A stretch of 64,000 nt of DNA from Dyadobacter pollutisoli (GTDB lineage: Bacteria > Bacteroidota > Bacteroidia > Cytophagales > Spirosomataceae). The notes under the pieces were generated by a model. That model saw only the letters and a program-made list of their open reading frames with translations. It did no database searches and had not been told where the DNA came from. The translations under genes and the position numbers were made by a program. Below, one piece after another: positions 51,375-60,835 of the stretch. Numbering within the stretch: the stretch's first letter is position 1; each line of letters opens with the position of its first letter. The stretch lies in contig NZ_CP112998.1 of assembly GCF_026625565.1 (NCBI RefSeq), positions 250,501-314,500 of the forward strand. The letters run 5' to 3'.

Positions 51375-53309
51375 TTAAAATTTACCTCCTATGATCCGAT
51401 CATTGAGTGCGGCATGTTTGCCTTTGATTTCGGGTAAATACCTGGGCCTCGTACTGGTGCCCAAGGTGTCGGTGAGTGCGTGTACGAAAGAAATAAGGTC
51501 TTTCTTTTCTGTGACGCTCAGGTTCAGAGAGTCCGGCAGAATGGATAGAAAGATCCTGAATGCAAATTTATTGCCGCCTCCATGATTGTAGAAATCAACC
51601 ACCTGATCGAGCGACCGGTAAATCCCGTTATGCATATACGGTGCCGTGAGCGCTGCATTTCTGACAGTCGGGATTTTAAATGAAGCCTTGAATAGTGGAT
51701 TCCTACTGGAATGCTGCAAACCAATGTCCGAATCGAGCTCGTACTTGCTCATCGTATCCTTCACCGGGACGCCCAAACTACGATGATCGGAAATGGTGAA
51801 GTGGGGTGGGAGGGTACCGTTAAACAGCGGCGCATAATGACAGCTTCCGCAGCGGCCTTTGCCCATAAAGACATTAAAACCATTAATTTCCTGCGTATTC
51901 AAAGCGGTTTTCTCGCCTCTCATATATTTGTCAAACCGTGAATTGAGGCCTACTAATGTCCGTTCGTAAGACGCAATGGCACTTTTAATGTGTTTTCGGG
52001 ATATTCCTTGCGTGATCGTTTCCGGGAATGCTTTGTTGAAAAGCCTGATGTACTCTTCGCTGGCGGTAATGCGGTCGGTCACGACCTCAAATGATGTTCC
52101 GTGCATTTCATTTGGGTTCATGATCACAGAATCAGCCTGGTCTTCGAGGGAATTAACACGGGAATCCCAAAACTGCGAGGGCTGAAAAACCGAATTGATA
52201 ACCGTCGGCGCATTACGGGGCAACTGATCGAGGGTAAAGCTTATACTTTTGCCCAAACCGTCGGTAAATGCCATTTCGGGTTTGTGGCAAGATGCGCAGG
52301 ACCGTTCGTTATTATCGGAAAGAATCGGGTCGAAAAACAGGACTTTGCCCAGTTCGGAGCGTTCCTTGAAAAGCCTGGCGCTAGTGTCGGGCATGAAAAA
52401 GCGCAAATTGAAAATATCAGCCTCAAATAAGTTGTTGGCTTCGGGATTGAGCGCTGCGAAACGGGTACCGGCAGGAATGTTCAACGTTTTTCTGACCGTA
52501 GTCAAATGTACGGATAATGGATTGAGGTACTGAGTGATCAATTCCATTCTGTTGAATGCGTCGAAATCAGTATTGACCACAAAGTATTTTTCAGTCTTGT
52601 CGAGTAAATCTTCAACCTCGCTACGGAGCTTTTTGGAAGATTTGGGAAGTTGCGACAGGTAAATTCGCATGACTTTGCTCCAAACCTGAATTTCGGCCTG
52701 TACGCATGCTAAATTGACAGGGTTCAACTGAAAATCGCCATTACCAAGCCCTACGCTGCTCATGTTGAACATTTGCATTTTCAGGGCTTCCATCATCTGC
52801 GCGTCCGTTATTTGCGGAATGTTTTTTTCGTATTGTGTTTCAGCCATTGTCGCCCGAAAGTTATTGGCGGCGCGGGTAATGAACATTTTTTCAAAGTCGC
52901 GGCTGGCCTTACTGCTTTTGGCAACAATAGAGTCTGCATCAATGCCAAATGGCCCTGCTATCAGGAAGTTATCAGGCAATGGTGGCCCGGCAGGTTGCTT
53001 GGTCGATTGGATCGGCTGCCACATGGTAGTATAGGCCTTTTCCGGGTAAAAATATAGAAAGAAAAGCTCCACACGCTTGAACTGACGGGCCAAATCGGTG
53101 TAAACACGAATTCTCGCAGCGTAGTTACTGTCCATAAAGTATGCGGGGTAGGCTGCCAGCAGGGAGTCCAGCCGATGCATTTCATCGCGATAAATTTTCC
53201 CCGCCTGTTGGGCTGCGCTCATCTTATTTCCAGCGTCGGGGCGGAAAATAGCAGCGGATAACAAAATCACTACGGCCGCGCATAGCGTCCGAAAAAATCT
53301 GTTTGTCAT
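51375..53309 (-). CDS. Di-haem cytochrome c peroxidase/MauG-family protein with N-terminal extension
   Basis: 644 residues. A signal anchor (AAVVILLSAAIF) is followed by about 270 residues of helical extension not found in the short peroxidases. The MauG/CcpA region has two haem sites, CASCH at 338-342 and CGSCH at 487-491, and typical RSELGKVLFFDPILS, NAPTVINSVFQPSQFWDSR, and APYMHNGIYRSLDQVVDFYNHGG. It reduces hydrogen peroxide or oxidises a protein or small substrate in the periplasm. The partner is unknown. Confidence 0.88.
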   Translation of the reverse strand: MTNRFFRTLCAAVVILLSAAIFRPDAGNKMSAAQQAGKIYRDEMHRLDSLLAAYPAYFMDSNYAARIRVYTDLARQFKRVELFFLYFYPEKAYTTMWQPIQSTKQPAGPPLPDNFLIAGPFGIDADSIVAKSSKASRDFEKMFITRAANNFRATMAETQYEKNIPQITDAQMMEALKMQMFNMSSVGLGNGDFQLNPVNLACVQAEIQVWSKVMRIYLSQLPKSSKKLRSEVEDLLDKTEKYFVVNTDFDAFNRMELITQYLNPLSVHLTTVRKTLNIPAGTRFAALNPEANNLFEADIFNLRFFMPDTSARLFKERSELGKVLFFDPILSDNNERSCASCHKPEMAFTDGLGKSISFTLDQLPRNAPTVINSVFQPSQFWDSRVNSLEDQADSVIMNPNEMHGTSFEVVTDRITASEEYIRLFNKAFPETITQGISRKHIKSAIASYERTLVGLNSRFDKYMRGEKTALNTQEINGFNVFMGKGRCGSCHYAPLFNGTLPPHFTISDHRSLGVPVKDTMSKYELDSDIGLQHSSRNPLFKASFKIPTVRNAALTAPYMHNGIYRSLDQVVDFYNHGGGNKFAFRIFLSILPDSLNLSVTEKKDLISFVHALTDTLGTSTRPRYLPEIKGKHAALNDRIIGGKF

Positions 53310-53433
53310 GCTGAACAGGAAAATGGTAGGTAATGTGGTAGTGGGTAGCGTATCGAATTTATTTTAAAAACCAAACAGAAACAAATTCTTTGAGTTAGCG
53401 GTAAAAAAGCAAGCAATTATGGCCGTCAGTGAA

Positions 53434-53441
53434 TATATTTG
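53434..53441 (+). promoter_or_regulatory. Candidate -7 box
   Basis: TATATTTG, an exact TAnnTTTG match, 39 bp before the ATG at 53481. Confidence 0.4.
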
Positions 53442-53480
53442 TTATAACACGGACTCCTAGAACTGACACGATCGATAAGA

Positions 53481-53891
53481 ATGGATGCACTCAACTATTT
53501 GCGTGAAGAGATAAAATCTTACTTTTTTGAATCAACCGAATTGCAGCTTTCCAGCGCCTATGCGAACCAAAGGCGGTTTAATTTTTACTTTGAAATTGCC
53601 TCCGGTCAGCGTTTTTTGCTGTATCTGAGCTGGGAAGGAGATGATGAGCGTTTTACATTGAAATGCCTGGAATTCAGCGACTGGGAAACCTTGAAAAAGC
53701 TGGTCGACGCTTATCCTGAAACGGGTTCTAAAGCATTTAACATAGGCCGACCACGGTCGACCATTTCATTTTTTTATCTAGGGAAAGATCGCCTGTCGGC
53801 GCTGGATTACAAAGGTGTTATCAAAGGGCACATTGATTCCAACGAGATATCAGGTCGGCAGCTGATGGGCTGTATTAATCCTTTTGACTAA
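53481..53891 (+). CDS. Hypothetical protein, 136 residues
   Basis: Soluble protein with no signal peptide. It shows alternating strands and helices (FNFYFEIASGQRFLLYLSWEG, FTLKCLEFSDWETLKKLV, ISFFYLGKDRLSALDYKG). Not recognised. The DUF2461 gene follows 39 bp later on the same strand, so they may be co-transcribed. Confidence 0.65.
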   Translation: MDALNYLREEIKSYFFESTELQLSSAYANQRRFNFYFEIASGQRFLLYLSWEGDDERFTLKCLEFSDWETLKKLVDAYPETGSKAFNIGRPRSTISFFYLGKDRLSALDYKGVIKGHIDSNEISGRQLMGCINPFD

Positions 53892-53930
53892 ATTCGCTGC
53901 TCACTTGGCTATCAGATTAAGAGCATCAAC

Positions 53931-54623
53931 ATGTCAGAGCAGACACTCATTCCGGCATCAAGTCTGGAATTTTTAAAGGTATTGGGGCAAAATAATAACC
54001 GCGATTGGTTCAATGCACACAAAGATGAATTCATCGAAGAGCAAACGCATATTGAAGATTTCGCGGGCATGCTGCTGGCGGAGTTAAATATCCATGATCT
54101 GATAGAAACGCCTTCGGGTAAAAAAAGCCTTCACCGTATTTACCGCGATACGCGTTTTTCAAGTAATAAAACTCCCTATAAAACCAATTGGAGCGGCAAC
54201 TTTTCACGTGCGACCGCGCAGCGCAGGGGAGGATATTATTTTCACATTGAGCCAGGTAATAGTTTTGTCGCAGGCGGTTTCTGGGCGCCCAATCCACAAG
54301 ATATGAAACGTATTCGGGACGATATCAGCTTTGATCCCGAGCCTTTGAGGAAGATTTTGAAGAGCAAATCATTTGTTTCCACATTTGGTACCTTGCGTGG
54401 TGAGCAGTTGAAAACGACTCCAAAAGGCTTCGATCCTAATGATGAAGCGATCGATCTGCTGCGCTACAAACAATTCCTGCTGAGCCGGAAATTCACAGAC
54501 GCGGAAGTTCTGAGCCCGACGTTTTTGAATGAAGCCAATCTGACATTCAAGAACATGCGGCCGTTTTTTGACTATATGAGCGAGGTTTTGACTATTGATG
54601 CGGACGGCCTAGACCAGATTTAA
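53931..54623 (+). CDS. DUF2461 (TIGR02453-type) protein
   Basis: 230 residues. The start SLEFLKVLGQNNNRDWFNAHKDEF and the segments FSSNKTPYKTNWSGNFSR, GGYYFHIEPGNSFVAGGFWAP and RIRDDISFDPEPLRKIL are the family pattern. Role unknown in bacteria. The end overlaps the convergent TspO-like gene by 4 bp. Confidence 0.9.
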   Translation: MSEQTLIPASSLEFLKVLGQNNNRDWFNAHKDEFIEEQTHIEDFAGMLLAELNIHDLIETPSGKKSLHRIYRDTRFSSNKTPYKTNWSGNFSRATAQRRGGYYFHIEPGNSFVAGGFWAPNPQDMKRIRDDISFDPEPLRKILKSKSFVSTFGTLRGEQLKTTPKGFDPNDEAIDLLRYKQFLLSRKFTDAEVLSPTFLNEANLTFKNMRPFFDYMSEVLTIDADGLDQI

Positions 54624-55408
54624 ATCCAACGCGCTTCTTCCAGAAAATGTCGGCCCCTGTTGCGGTAAGCATGGAGCATGCTACTTAAAAATATAACCGC
54701 GGAAACTGCGATGGCGGTGTAAGCGACCGCCGGAGTTTGGTTCCAATTGGCCACCGCAACCGCTACCAGTCCCCATATGCCTACTAATGACGACTCCCGG
54801 AGGTTTCTGACCCAGGTCAGGCCGACAAAAATTACTCCGGCAGCGCATAGCATGATGATGGTCCAGGTTGTATCGGCAAGTCCAAAACCGTTCCATTGGA
54901 TTTTGGTCAGATATGCTGCGAAGTTAGCGATGATAGCGACGGTGATCCAGCCCAGGTAAAGGGCAAAAGGCCACCAGGTCAGCGCAATTTTTTTAATAGG
55001 AATGACATCCATTTCCATGCGTGTACGGAACACAATGAGAAGCAGTGAAGAGAGTAAAATAGCCATTATAATGACTGAAAGACCGGTATAGTCGTACAGC
55101 CAGGCGAAGACCCAGAGCGAATTGGCCGCGCAGGAAATAACAAAAAGCCACCCTATTTTTTCGACAATGGTAGGGACAGGCTTGTCATTGAAAAGACCTC
55201 GGCTTTGATAAATGACAAACGCCGCGAGCGCCAGATAGATCAGCCCCCATACAGAAAATGCGTAACCGGAAGGCGTGAAGAAATTCTGGTACCGGGCCGA
55301 AACCGTGGCCATTGTATTGCCATTGAAGATACCCGTATTGGAGAGATAATTGACGATTAAAGTAATAATCAGGGCCAGGATATTGGCGATTTGAAGCGTC
55401 TTTTTCAT
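54620..55408 (-). CDS. TspO/MBR-like tryptophan-rich membrane protein
   Basis: About 262 residues from MKKTLQIANILALIITLIVNYL. The frame is open another 107 codons upstream, but those would run over the operator and the divergent TetR gene. Seven to eight hydrophobic segments; Trp-rich motifs include FTPSGYAFSVWGLIYLALA, SLWVFAWLYDYTGLS and WWPFALYLGWITVA. It resembles the larger tryptophan-rich sensory proteins related to TspO, which bind porphyrins or similar ligands. It may be under the TetR regulator facing it. Confidence 0.78.
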   Translation of the reverse strand: MKKTLQIANILALIITLIVNYLSNTGIFNGNTMATVSARYQNFFTPSGYAFSVWGLIYLALAAFVIYQSRGLFNDKPVPTIVEKIGWLFVISCAANSLWVFAWLYDYTGLSVIIMAILLSSLLLIVFRTRMEMDVIPIKKIALTWWPFALYLGWITVAIIANFAAYLTKIQWNGFGLADTTWTIIMLCAAGVIFVGLTWVRNLRESSLVGIWGLVAVAVANWNQTPAVAYTAIAVSAVIFLSSMLHAYRNRGRHFLEEARWI

Positions 55409-55531
55409 GATTCGGTAGCAAGGATTTTGTATTGCAAGGAGTTGGTATTGCAAGGCTGCTTTGCAAAAACTATGCCTTCCAACGACCTGCAAGATGACGA
55501 TTTTTCGTGAGTTCAAAATAAATATTTGATT

Positions 55532-55549
55532 AGTAAATAAACATTTACT
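55532..55549. promoter_or_regulatory. Candidate TetR operator
   Basis: AGTAAAT-AAAC-ATTTACT is a perfect inverted repeat with a 4-base spacer, centred between the divergent TspO-like and TetR genes, 50 bp before the TetR ATG. Confidence 0.5.
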
Positions 55550-55598
55550 TACTTTGTGTTGGCACTTGATCAACGCATTCAAGCAGGTGTTGAATACT

Positions 55599-56195
55599 AT
55601 GAGACCGAAAAATCTGGAAAAAGAAGAATCCATCCGCAGCATCGCGCTGAAAATCATTTTGGAGGAAGGCCTGGAAAACCTGAGCATGCAAAAACTGGCG
55701 AAAGCTGCGAACGTATCGCCCCGCACCATTTACATCAAATACGAGAACAAGGAAGATTTTCTCATTAAACTATTTATTGATGAGGTCCTAGTCGTGTATG
55801 AGGAGGCAGTACTGTTGGATTTTGACGAAACTGCTGATTTTGAAGCCGGTGTGAAAAGGATCTGGCAGAACATATTTGCCTATTTTAAGGATAACAGGCA
55901 ATCCTTTGCGCTGATGCAATACGGGAAATCTTCGCCGTTGCTCAACAAGGCTTTTCAGGCACGGAACATTTCCGAAGGTCAGTACTTCGCACCTGTTCAC
56001 CGGTTTTTGAGAAATCAGGTTGCTGCGGGAGTCATAGCAGATTTGCCGAATCAAGCGCACAGGGCATTGCTATTTTCCCCGGTTCTGGACCTGGTCAACG
56101 AGTACTTCGAGCATTTGGACAGACCGCAGCAGATCATTACCGAAAAACTGGTGGAGGATTGCTGCGCGGCTGTGATAAAAGGAATGCTTAAATAA
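55599..56195 (+). CDS. TetR-family transcriptional regulator
   Basis: About 198 residues from MRPKNLEKEESIRSIALKI; the ATG is at 55599. The N-terminal HTH reads ALKIILEEGLENLSMQKLAKAANVSPRTIYIKYENKEDF, a clear TetR pattern. The C-terminal ligand-binding helices are not diagnostic. The neighbouring TspO-like and TetX-like genes and the inverted repeat at 55532 suggest autorepression and repression of one or both neighbours. Confidence 0.9.
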   Translation: MRPKNLEKEESIRSIALKIILEEGLENLSMQKLAKAANVSPRTIYIKYENKEDFLIKLFIDEVLVVYEEAVLLDFDETADFEAGVKRIWQNIFAYFKDNRQSFALMQYGKSSPLLNKAFQARNISEGQYFAPVHRFLRNQVAAGVIADLPNQAHRALLFSPVLDLVNEYFEHLDRPQQIITEKLVEDCCAAVIKGMLK

Positions 56196-56220
56196 TTTGA
56201 AACGCATAAAAATTGACAAA

Positions 56221-57363
56221 ATGAATGTCATTCAAAACAAAAAAATAGCCATTGTGGGTGGAGGCCCGGGTGGATTGACACTCGCCAGACTGTTACAAAT
56301 GAAAGGCGCCGACGTAAAAGTGTACGAAAGAGATTTGAACAAGGACGTGAGAGTGCAGGGGGCCACATTGGACTTGCACGAAGAATCGGGACTAAATGCA
56401 TTACAGCAGGCCGGGTTAACGGAAGCCTTTAAAGCCAATTACCGGCCAGGAGCTGACAAAATGCGGATATTGGATAAAAAGGCAACGATTTTGTTCGACG
56501 ACGATTTCACTTCTGCCGAGGAGGCATACCGACCGGAAATAGACCGCGGCCCGCTGAGAAAGATCTTACTGGAATCTTTACAGCCTGGTACTGTGGTGTG
56601 GGATAGCTACTTATTAACGCTCGAAGAGCTGGACGGTTCCTGGGTGCTCAAATTTCAAAATGGAACCGAAGCTGTGGCCGACCTGGTGATCGCGGCAGAC
56701 GGAGCCAACTCCAAAATAAGGCCATTCATTACACCAATACAACCATTTTTCGCTGGCCTTACAGTAGTGGAAGGCGCAGTATATGATTCTGAGAACGCGG
56801 TGCCCGAACTTCACAAACTCTTAAACGGCGGGAAAATATTCGCTATGGGCGACGAAAAATCGATCATTGTGGCATCAAAAGGGGACGGGAGTATGGTATT
56901 TTACACCGGTTCCAAAACCGATGAAGACTGGGTGGCGACGAGCGGGATCGATTTCAATGATAAAGCACAGGTCATTGCCTGGTTCGGGCAGGAATTTGCC
57001 GGCTGGGATGTGGTATGGCTGGATTTGTTCACCAATGCGGAATCCCATTTTATACCACGGCCGCAGTATTGCATGCCGCTGGACCAGACCTGGAAGCCGC
57101 TGCCGAACCTCACCATGCTGGGCGACGCCGCGCACCTGATGCCCCCATATGCGGGAGAAGGTGTGAATATGGCGATGCTGGACGCGCTGGAACTGAGCAT
57201 ATGCCTTACCAGCGACACATTTCCCGACCTGCATTCGGCCATTGCACATTATGAGACGGAAATGCGTGCACGCGCCGCGGAAGTAGGGCAGCTTACTTTG
57301 GATCAAACGGCTTCCATTCACTCGGCGAATGCAATTTCCGACATGCTTGAAATGTTTTCCTGA
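56221..57363 (+). CDS. TetX-like FAD-dependent monooxygenase
   Basis: About 380 residues from the ATG at 56221; a TTG start at 56197 is open but unlikely. FAD site KIAIVGGGPGGLTLARLLQM and KVYERD, then the substrate-side motif GATLDLHEESGLNAL, PEIDRGPLRKILL, and GDAAHLMPPYAGEGVNMAMLDALEL. The order and several motifs (TLDLH, AHLMPPxAGxGVN) are those of TetX, which hydroxylates tetracyclines. Resistance cannot be claimed from this. It follows the TetR gene by 25 bp and is probably controlled by it. Confidence 0.85.
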   Translation: MNVIQNKKIAIVGGGPGGLTLARLLQMKGADVKVYERDLNKDVRVQGATLDLHEESGLNALQQAGLTEAFKANYRPGADKMRILDKKATILFDDDFTSAEEAYRPEIDRGPLRKILLESLQPGTVVWDSYLLTLEELDGSWVLKFQNGTEAVADLVIAADGANSKIRPFITPIQPFFAGLTVVEGAVYDSENAVPELHKLLNGGKIFAMGDEKSIIVASKGDGSMVFYTGSKTDEDWVATSGIDFNDKAQVIAWFGQEFAGWDVVWLDLFTNAESHFIPRPQYCMPLDQTWKPLPNLTMLGDAAHLMPPYAGEGVNMAMLDALELSICLTSDTFPDLHSAIAHYETEMRARAAEVGQLTLDQTASIHSANAISDMLEMFS

Positions 57364-57383
57364 GCGGTTCCAAACGCCTGTTA

Positions 57384-57427
57384 AAGCGAACACATCATGT
57401 CCGATTCTGGACATGATGTGTTCGCTT
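57384..57427. terminator. Strong hairpin terminator
   Basis: A 19-bp perfect stem starting AAGCGAACACATCATGTCC with loop GATTCT is followed by ATTTTGTTTT. It ends the TetR/TetX-like transcript. Confidence 0.8.
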
Positions 57428-57520
57428 ATTTTGTTTTAACTTGCTTGTTATCAATGTATAACAACGCGGTAGTGCGCCTGGCAAGATCTTTTACCAACAA
57501 AATTGGAAATAACTGAAAAT

Positions 57521-59938
57521 ATGATCCGTAACTACTTCAAAATCGCCTTCCGCAACCTTTCACGGAACAAAACTTACGCAGGTATCAATATTTTTGGCCT
57601 GGCGATGGGATTGGCAACCTGCCTGCTGATCATTCTTTACATTTCCGACGAGCTCAGTTTTGACAAACATCACAAAGATCCCGACCGCATATTTCGGGTG
57701 GCGACATCTTCCAAGTTAGAAGACTGGTCGGCTGCTGCGGGGCCGGTAGCTGCCGGGCTCCAAAATGATTTTCCCGAAGTAGAAGCAGCGGCCCGTATCC
57801 TGAAATTCCCGGGCGTTAAAAAAATGCTTTTGAAATACCGCCAGGGAGCGACGGAAAAGCAATTTTACGAACCGAATGGCTACTATGCCGACTCGACGCT
57901 GTTTGACATATTTACCTATGATTTCAAATATGGGAATGCAAAAACGGCTCTCAGCAGTCCCAATACATTAGTACTTTCCGAAACGGTGGCTGAAAAAATA
58001 TTCGGCAACACAGATCCGATCGGCAAGACCATTAAGATCGGCCTGTTTTTTGGTGACTTTGATTACACGGTTACCGGTGTTTTTAAAGACAATCACAAGT
58101 CCCACGTCGACGCACATATGCTGCTTTCCATGCAAAATAACGACCTGGGCGGATGGGTTTCGCAGCAGAAAAACTGGGCAACCAATAATCTTTTTCATAC
58201 CTACGTCAAGTTGAAACAAGGAACCAGCGCACAGGCCTTTGAGGCCAAGCTTCCGGCCTTCATGGACCGTAATGCCGCTGTGGATTTGAAAGCGCTGGGT
58301 ATTACCAAAAAACTGTTTTTACAAGCGGTACCGGACATTTACCTTACATCGGCGATCGGCAATGAACTGTCGCTGAATGGCAGCATGACTTACCTGTATA
58401 TTTTCGGCTCCATAGCCGCATTTTTGCTGCTCATTGCCTGCATCAATTTCATGAACCTGAGCACTGCGCGGTCCGAAAAGCGGGTGCGGGAAGTGGGTGT
58501 CCGTAAAGTGTTGGGTGCATTTAAAAAATCGCTGGTATACCAGTTTTTGAGCGAATCGCTGATGTTGTCGGTCTTTGGCTTGCTGCTGGCACTTGTTTTC
58601 ATTCAGCTGTTCCTTCCTGTATTTAATGATCTTACCGGCAAGCAGTTAAGTATTTTACAAAACACTGACTTTATCCTCTGGATCGTGGGGGTAACCTTGG
58701 TTACGGGCCTGTTTGCCGGATTGTACCCCGCGTTTTTTCTATCATCCTTCAAGCCGGTCAATGTACTCAAAGGCAGGCTAGTCAATAGCATTTCGGTTGT
58801 TGCAGTTCGTAAAGGGCTGGTTGTTTTCCAGTTCACAATTTCCATTATACTGATATTGGGTGCGGTAGTGATTTGGCAGCAGCTATCCTTTATTCAAAAT
58901 CAAAACCTGGGTTTCAATAAAGAGCAAAAAATCGTAATTCCGCTAAAAAGCAATCAGACGGCTGATCATTTCAGGGTTTTGAGGGACGAAGTTCTCGCCA
59001 ATCCTCATGTGGTATCCGCATCCAGCGGATCGGCCCACCCCGGTGGGGAAACAGTCGATGACTTACTTTTTTATACAGAAAATAAATCAATGAATGAGGC
59101 GGTTGACATTCATTTCGCAGCAGTTGGAGAAAATTACATTGAAACATTAGGTTTCACAATGGTAGCAGGCAGGCCATTTTCCCGAAGCTTTTCAGGCGAT
59201 TCAAGTAGTATCATTCTGAACGAGCGGGCGGTGAAGGAATTGGGTTACAATGCTAAAACAGCAATCGGGAAAAACATCTATTTCGAACTGAATAATGTGC
59301 GGGGAAGGATGCAAATCGTGGGTGTTGTCAAAGACTTCAATTTTGAAAGTCTGCATGAACGCATTAAGCCTTACGGACTGACGACGACTATTAGCGACAA
59401 ATACCGGTATTTAATTGCCAATGTCAAAACCACGGATTATGGCGTTCTTATTGCCAGCATCGAAAAATCGTGGAATAAGCTCAATCCCGGTACTCCATTT
59501 TCGTATTCCTTTATGAATCAGGACTTTCAGCAACGCTACGACAAAGAGCTGCGCACCTCACGCATTGTCATTTACTTCACATTTATCGCCATTATAATTG
59601 CGTCTTTGGGATTGTTCGGTCTGGCTACTTTTTCTGCGGCGCAGCGTACCAAGGAAATAGGCATTCGCAAAGTGCTTGGAGCTTCTGTTATGAGCATTGC
59701 CGGGATGTTGTCCAGGGAGTTTGTGGTGCTTGTGCTGATCGCGATCGTCATTGCCTCGCCAGTTGCGTGGTATGGAATGCAGTTGTGGTTGCAGGACTTT
59801 GCCTATAAAATTGAAATTAAATGGTGGGTTTTTGCACTGTCAGGCCTGGTGGCCTTAGTTGTCGCGCTCCTCACGGTTTCCTACCAGAGTATCAAAGCGG
59901 CATTGATGAACCCCGTGGAGAGTTTGCGAAGCGAGTAG
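57521..59938 (+). CDS. ABC transporter permease, FtsX/MacB type
   Basis: About 805 residues from MIRNYFKIAFRNLSRNKTYAGIN. Two FtsX-type halves: each has a periplasmic MacB-like domain and a cluster of four membrane helices, with EKRVREVGVRKVLGAFKKS in the first and QRTKEIGIRKVLGASVMSI in the second. The large MacB periplasmic domain includes DELSFDKHHKDPDRIFRVAT. No ATPase gene is in the window. It is probably an antibiotic-peptide or lipoprotein-type exporter part. Confidence 0.9.
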   Translation: MIRNYFKIAFRNLSRNKTYAGINIFGLAMGLATCLLIILYISDELSFDKHHKDPDRIFRVATSSKLEDWSAAAGPVAAGLQNDFPEVEAAARILKFPGVKKMLLKYRQGATEKQFYEPNGYYADSTLFDIFTYDFKYGNAKTALSSPNTLVLSETVAEKIFGNTDPIGKTIKIGLFFGDFDYTVTGVFKDNHKSHVDAHMLLSMQNNDLGGWVSQQKNWATNNLFHTYVKLKQGTSAQAFEAKLPAFMDRNAAVDLKALGITKKLFLQAVPDIYLTSAIGNELSLNGSMTYLYIFGSIAAFLLLIACINFMNLSTARSEKRVREVGVRKVLGAFKKSLVYQFLSESLMLSVFGLLLALVFIQLFLPVFNDLTGKQLSILQNTDFILWIVGVTLVTGLFAGLYPAFFLSSFKPVNVLKGRLVNSISVVAVRKGLVVFQFTISIILILGAVVIWQQLSFIQNQNLGFNKEQKIVIPLKSNQTADHFRVLRDEVLANPHVVSASSGSAHPGGETVDDLLFYTENKSMNEAVDIHFAAVGENYIETLGFTMVAGRPFSRSFSGDSSSIILNERAVKELGYNAKTAIGKNIYFELNNVRGRMQIVGVVKDFNFESLHERIKPYGLTTTISDKYRYLIANVKTTDYGVLIASIEKSWNKLNPGTPFSYSFMNQDFQQRYDKELRTSRIVIYFTFIAIIIASLGLFGLATFSAAQRTKEIGIRKVLGASVMSIAGMLSREFVVLVLIAIVIASPVAWYGMQLWLQDFAYKIEIKWWVFALSGLVALVVALLTVSYQSIKAALMNPVESLRSE

Positions 59939-59965
59939 GGGAATGATATTTATATCTAATCACTA

Positions 59966-60364
59966 CTACTTCTCTCTATGTATAATGAAGCTCCGATTTT
60001 CTTTGCTGAACCCTACTTTGGGATAATATTCCATGGCGGTAGGGACTGAAAGCAGCAAGATCATGGTTTGCTCGCCGACTTTTTCTTTTGTCAGTTCAAT
60101 GAGCCTTTTGCCGATCCCAGTCGTTTTATGATCCGGACTTACGGCGAGGTCAGCGAGGTAGCACGACCAAACCCAGTCGGTAATGCAGCGGCTGACACCC
60201 ACAAGCTGCTCTCCAACCCAGGCTGTAACGACCAGGTTCGAGTTCTCATACATTTGCTGAATACGTTTTTCATCATGAGTTGGTCTTGGCAGACCGGCGG
60301 CATTATAAAGCTCGATGATCTGCTGTGCGGTAGGAATCCGGTCGAAGCTGTAAGCAATTTCCAT
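59966..60364 (-). CDS. GNAT-family N-acetyltransferase
   Basis: 132 residues: LVVTAWVGEQLVGVSRCI, LADLAVSPDHKTTGIGKRLIELT (acetyl-CoA loop) and MEYYPKVGFSKENRSF. Substrate unknown. It precedes nothing obvious; the globin gene lies 42 bp upstream on the same strand. Confidence 0.85.
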   Translation of the reverse strand: MEIAYSFDRIPTAQQIIELYNAAGLPRPTHDEKRIQQMYENSNLVVTAWVGEQLVGVSRCITDWVWSCYLADLAVSPDHKTTGIGKRLIELTKEKVGEQTMILLLSVPTAMEYYPKVGFSKENRSFIIHREK

Positions 60365-60406
60365 TCTTGTGAGTTGATAAGTTTATTTTTAATGGCTAAT
60401 GTTTTT

Positions 60407-60802
60407 TCAATGTATCATGGCATCTGTCCAGATCGTGTAAACTTCCTGCCAGGCCTCAGCCAGATCAGGGTTCCATTGATCTGCCAGCTGAATTTCCAAT
60501 GTTTGAATGAGTGCAACGCCGAGCGTTTGGTAATGTTCGGGACGCGTTCCGTATTGCTCGTGACGCCTGGCGAGCGCGCTTATTTCCTCCTTCATCTCGT
60601 CCATGCATTGGAGATTTACGATCATTAAGGTAAGCATATCGATCAATTTTTTGGACTGATCCTCCATGGAATGTTTGAAAAGAGGCCTTAACGAAGGATC
60701 CAATGCGAAAAGTTTTTCGTAAAAAAGCGCACCTGCGGCCTCTGAATCGAGCAGCAGATTGCTCCACGAATGTTTGATAGCAAGAATTTTCCAGTCGGTC
60801 AT
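60407..60802 (-). CDS. Globin-family haem protein
   Basis: 131 residues, single-domain globin of the flavohaemoglobin/neuroglobin type. The proximal His is His90 in GTRPEHYQTLGVALI, and the distal position is Gln49 in KHSMEDQSKKL. FYEKLFALDPSLRPLF gives the CD corner Phe. It could bind oxygen or nitric oxide. It has no reductase domain. Confidence 0.88.
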   Translation of the reverse strand: MTDWKILAIKHSWSNLLLDSEAAGALFYEKLFALDPSLRPLFKHSMEDQSKKLIDMLTLMIVNLQCMDEMKEEISALARRHEQYGTRPEHYQTLGVALIQTLEIQLADQWNPDLAEAWQEVYTIWTDAMIH

Positions 60803-60835
60803 GATATGTTGATGGATGAATGAGTTGGGGATATT

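Noticed and set aside
51234..51437. 67-codon plus-strand frame
   Set aside because: No family sense, overlaps the end of the peroxidase gene, and has low-complexity composition.
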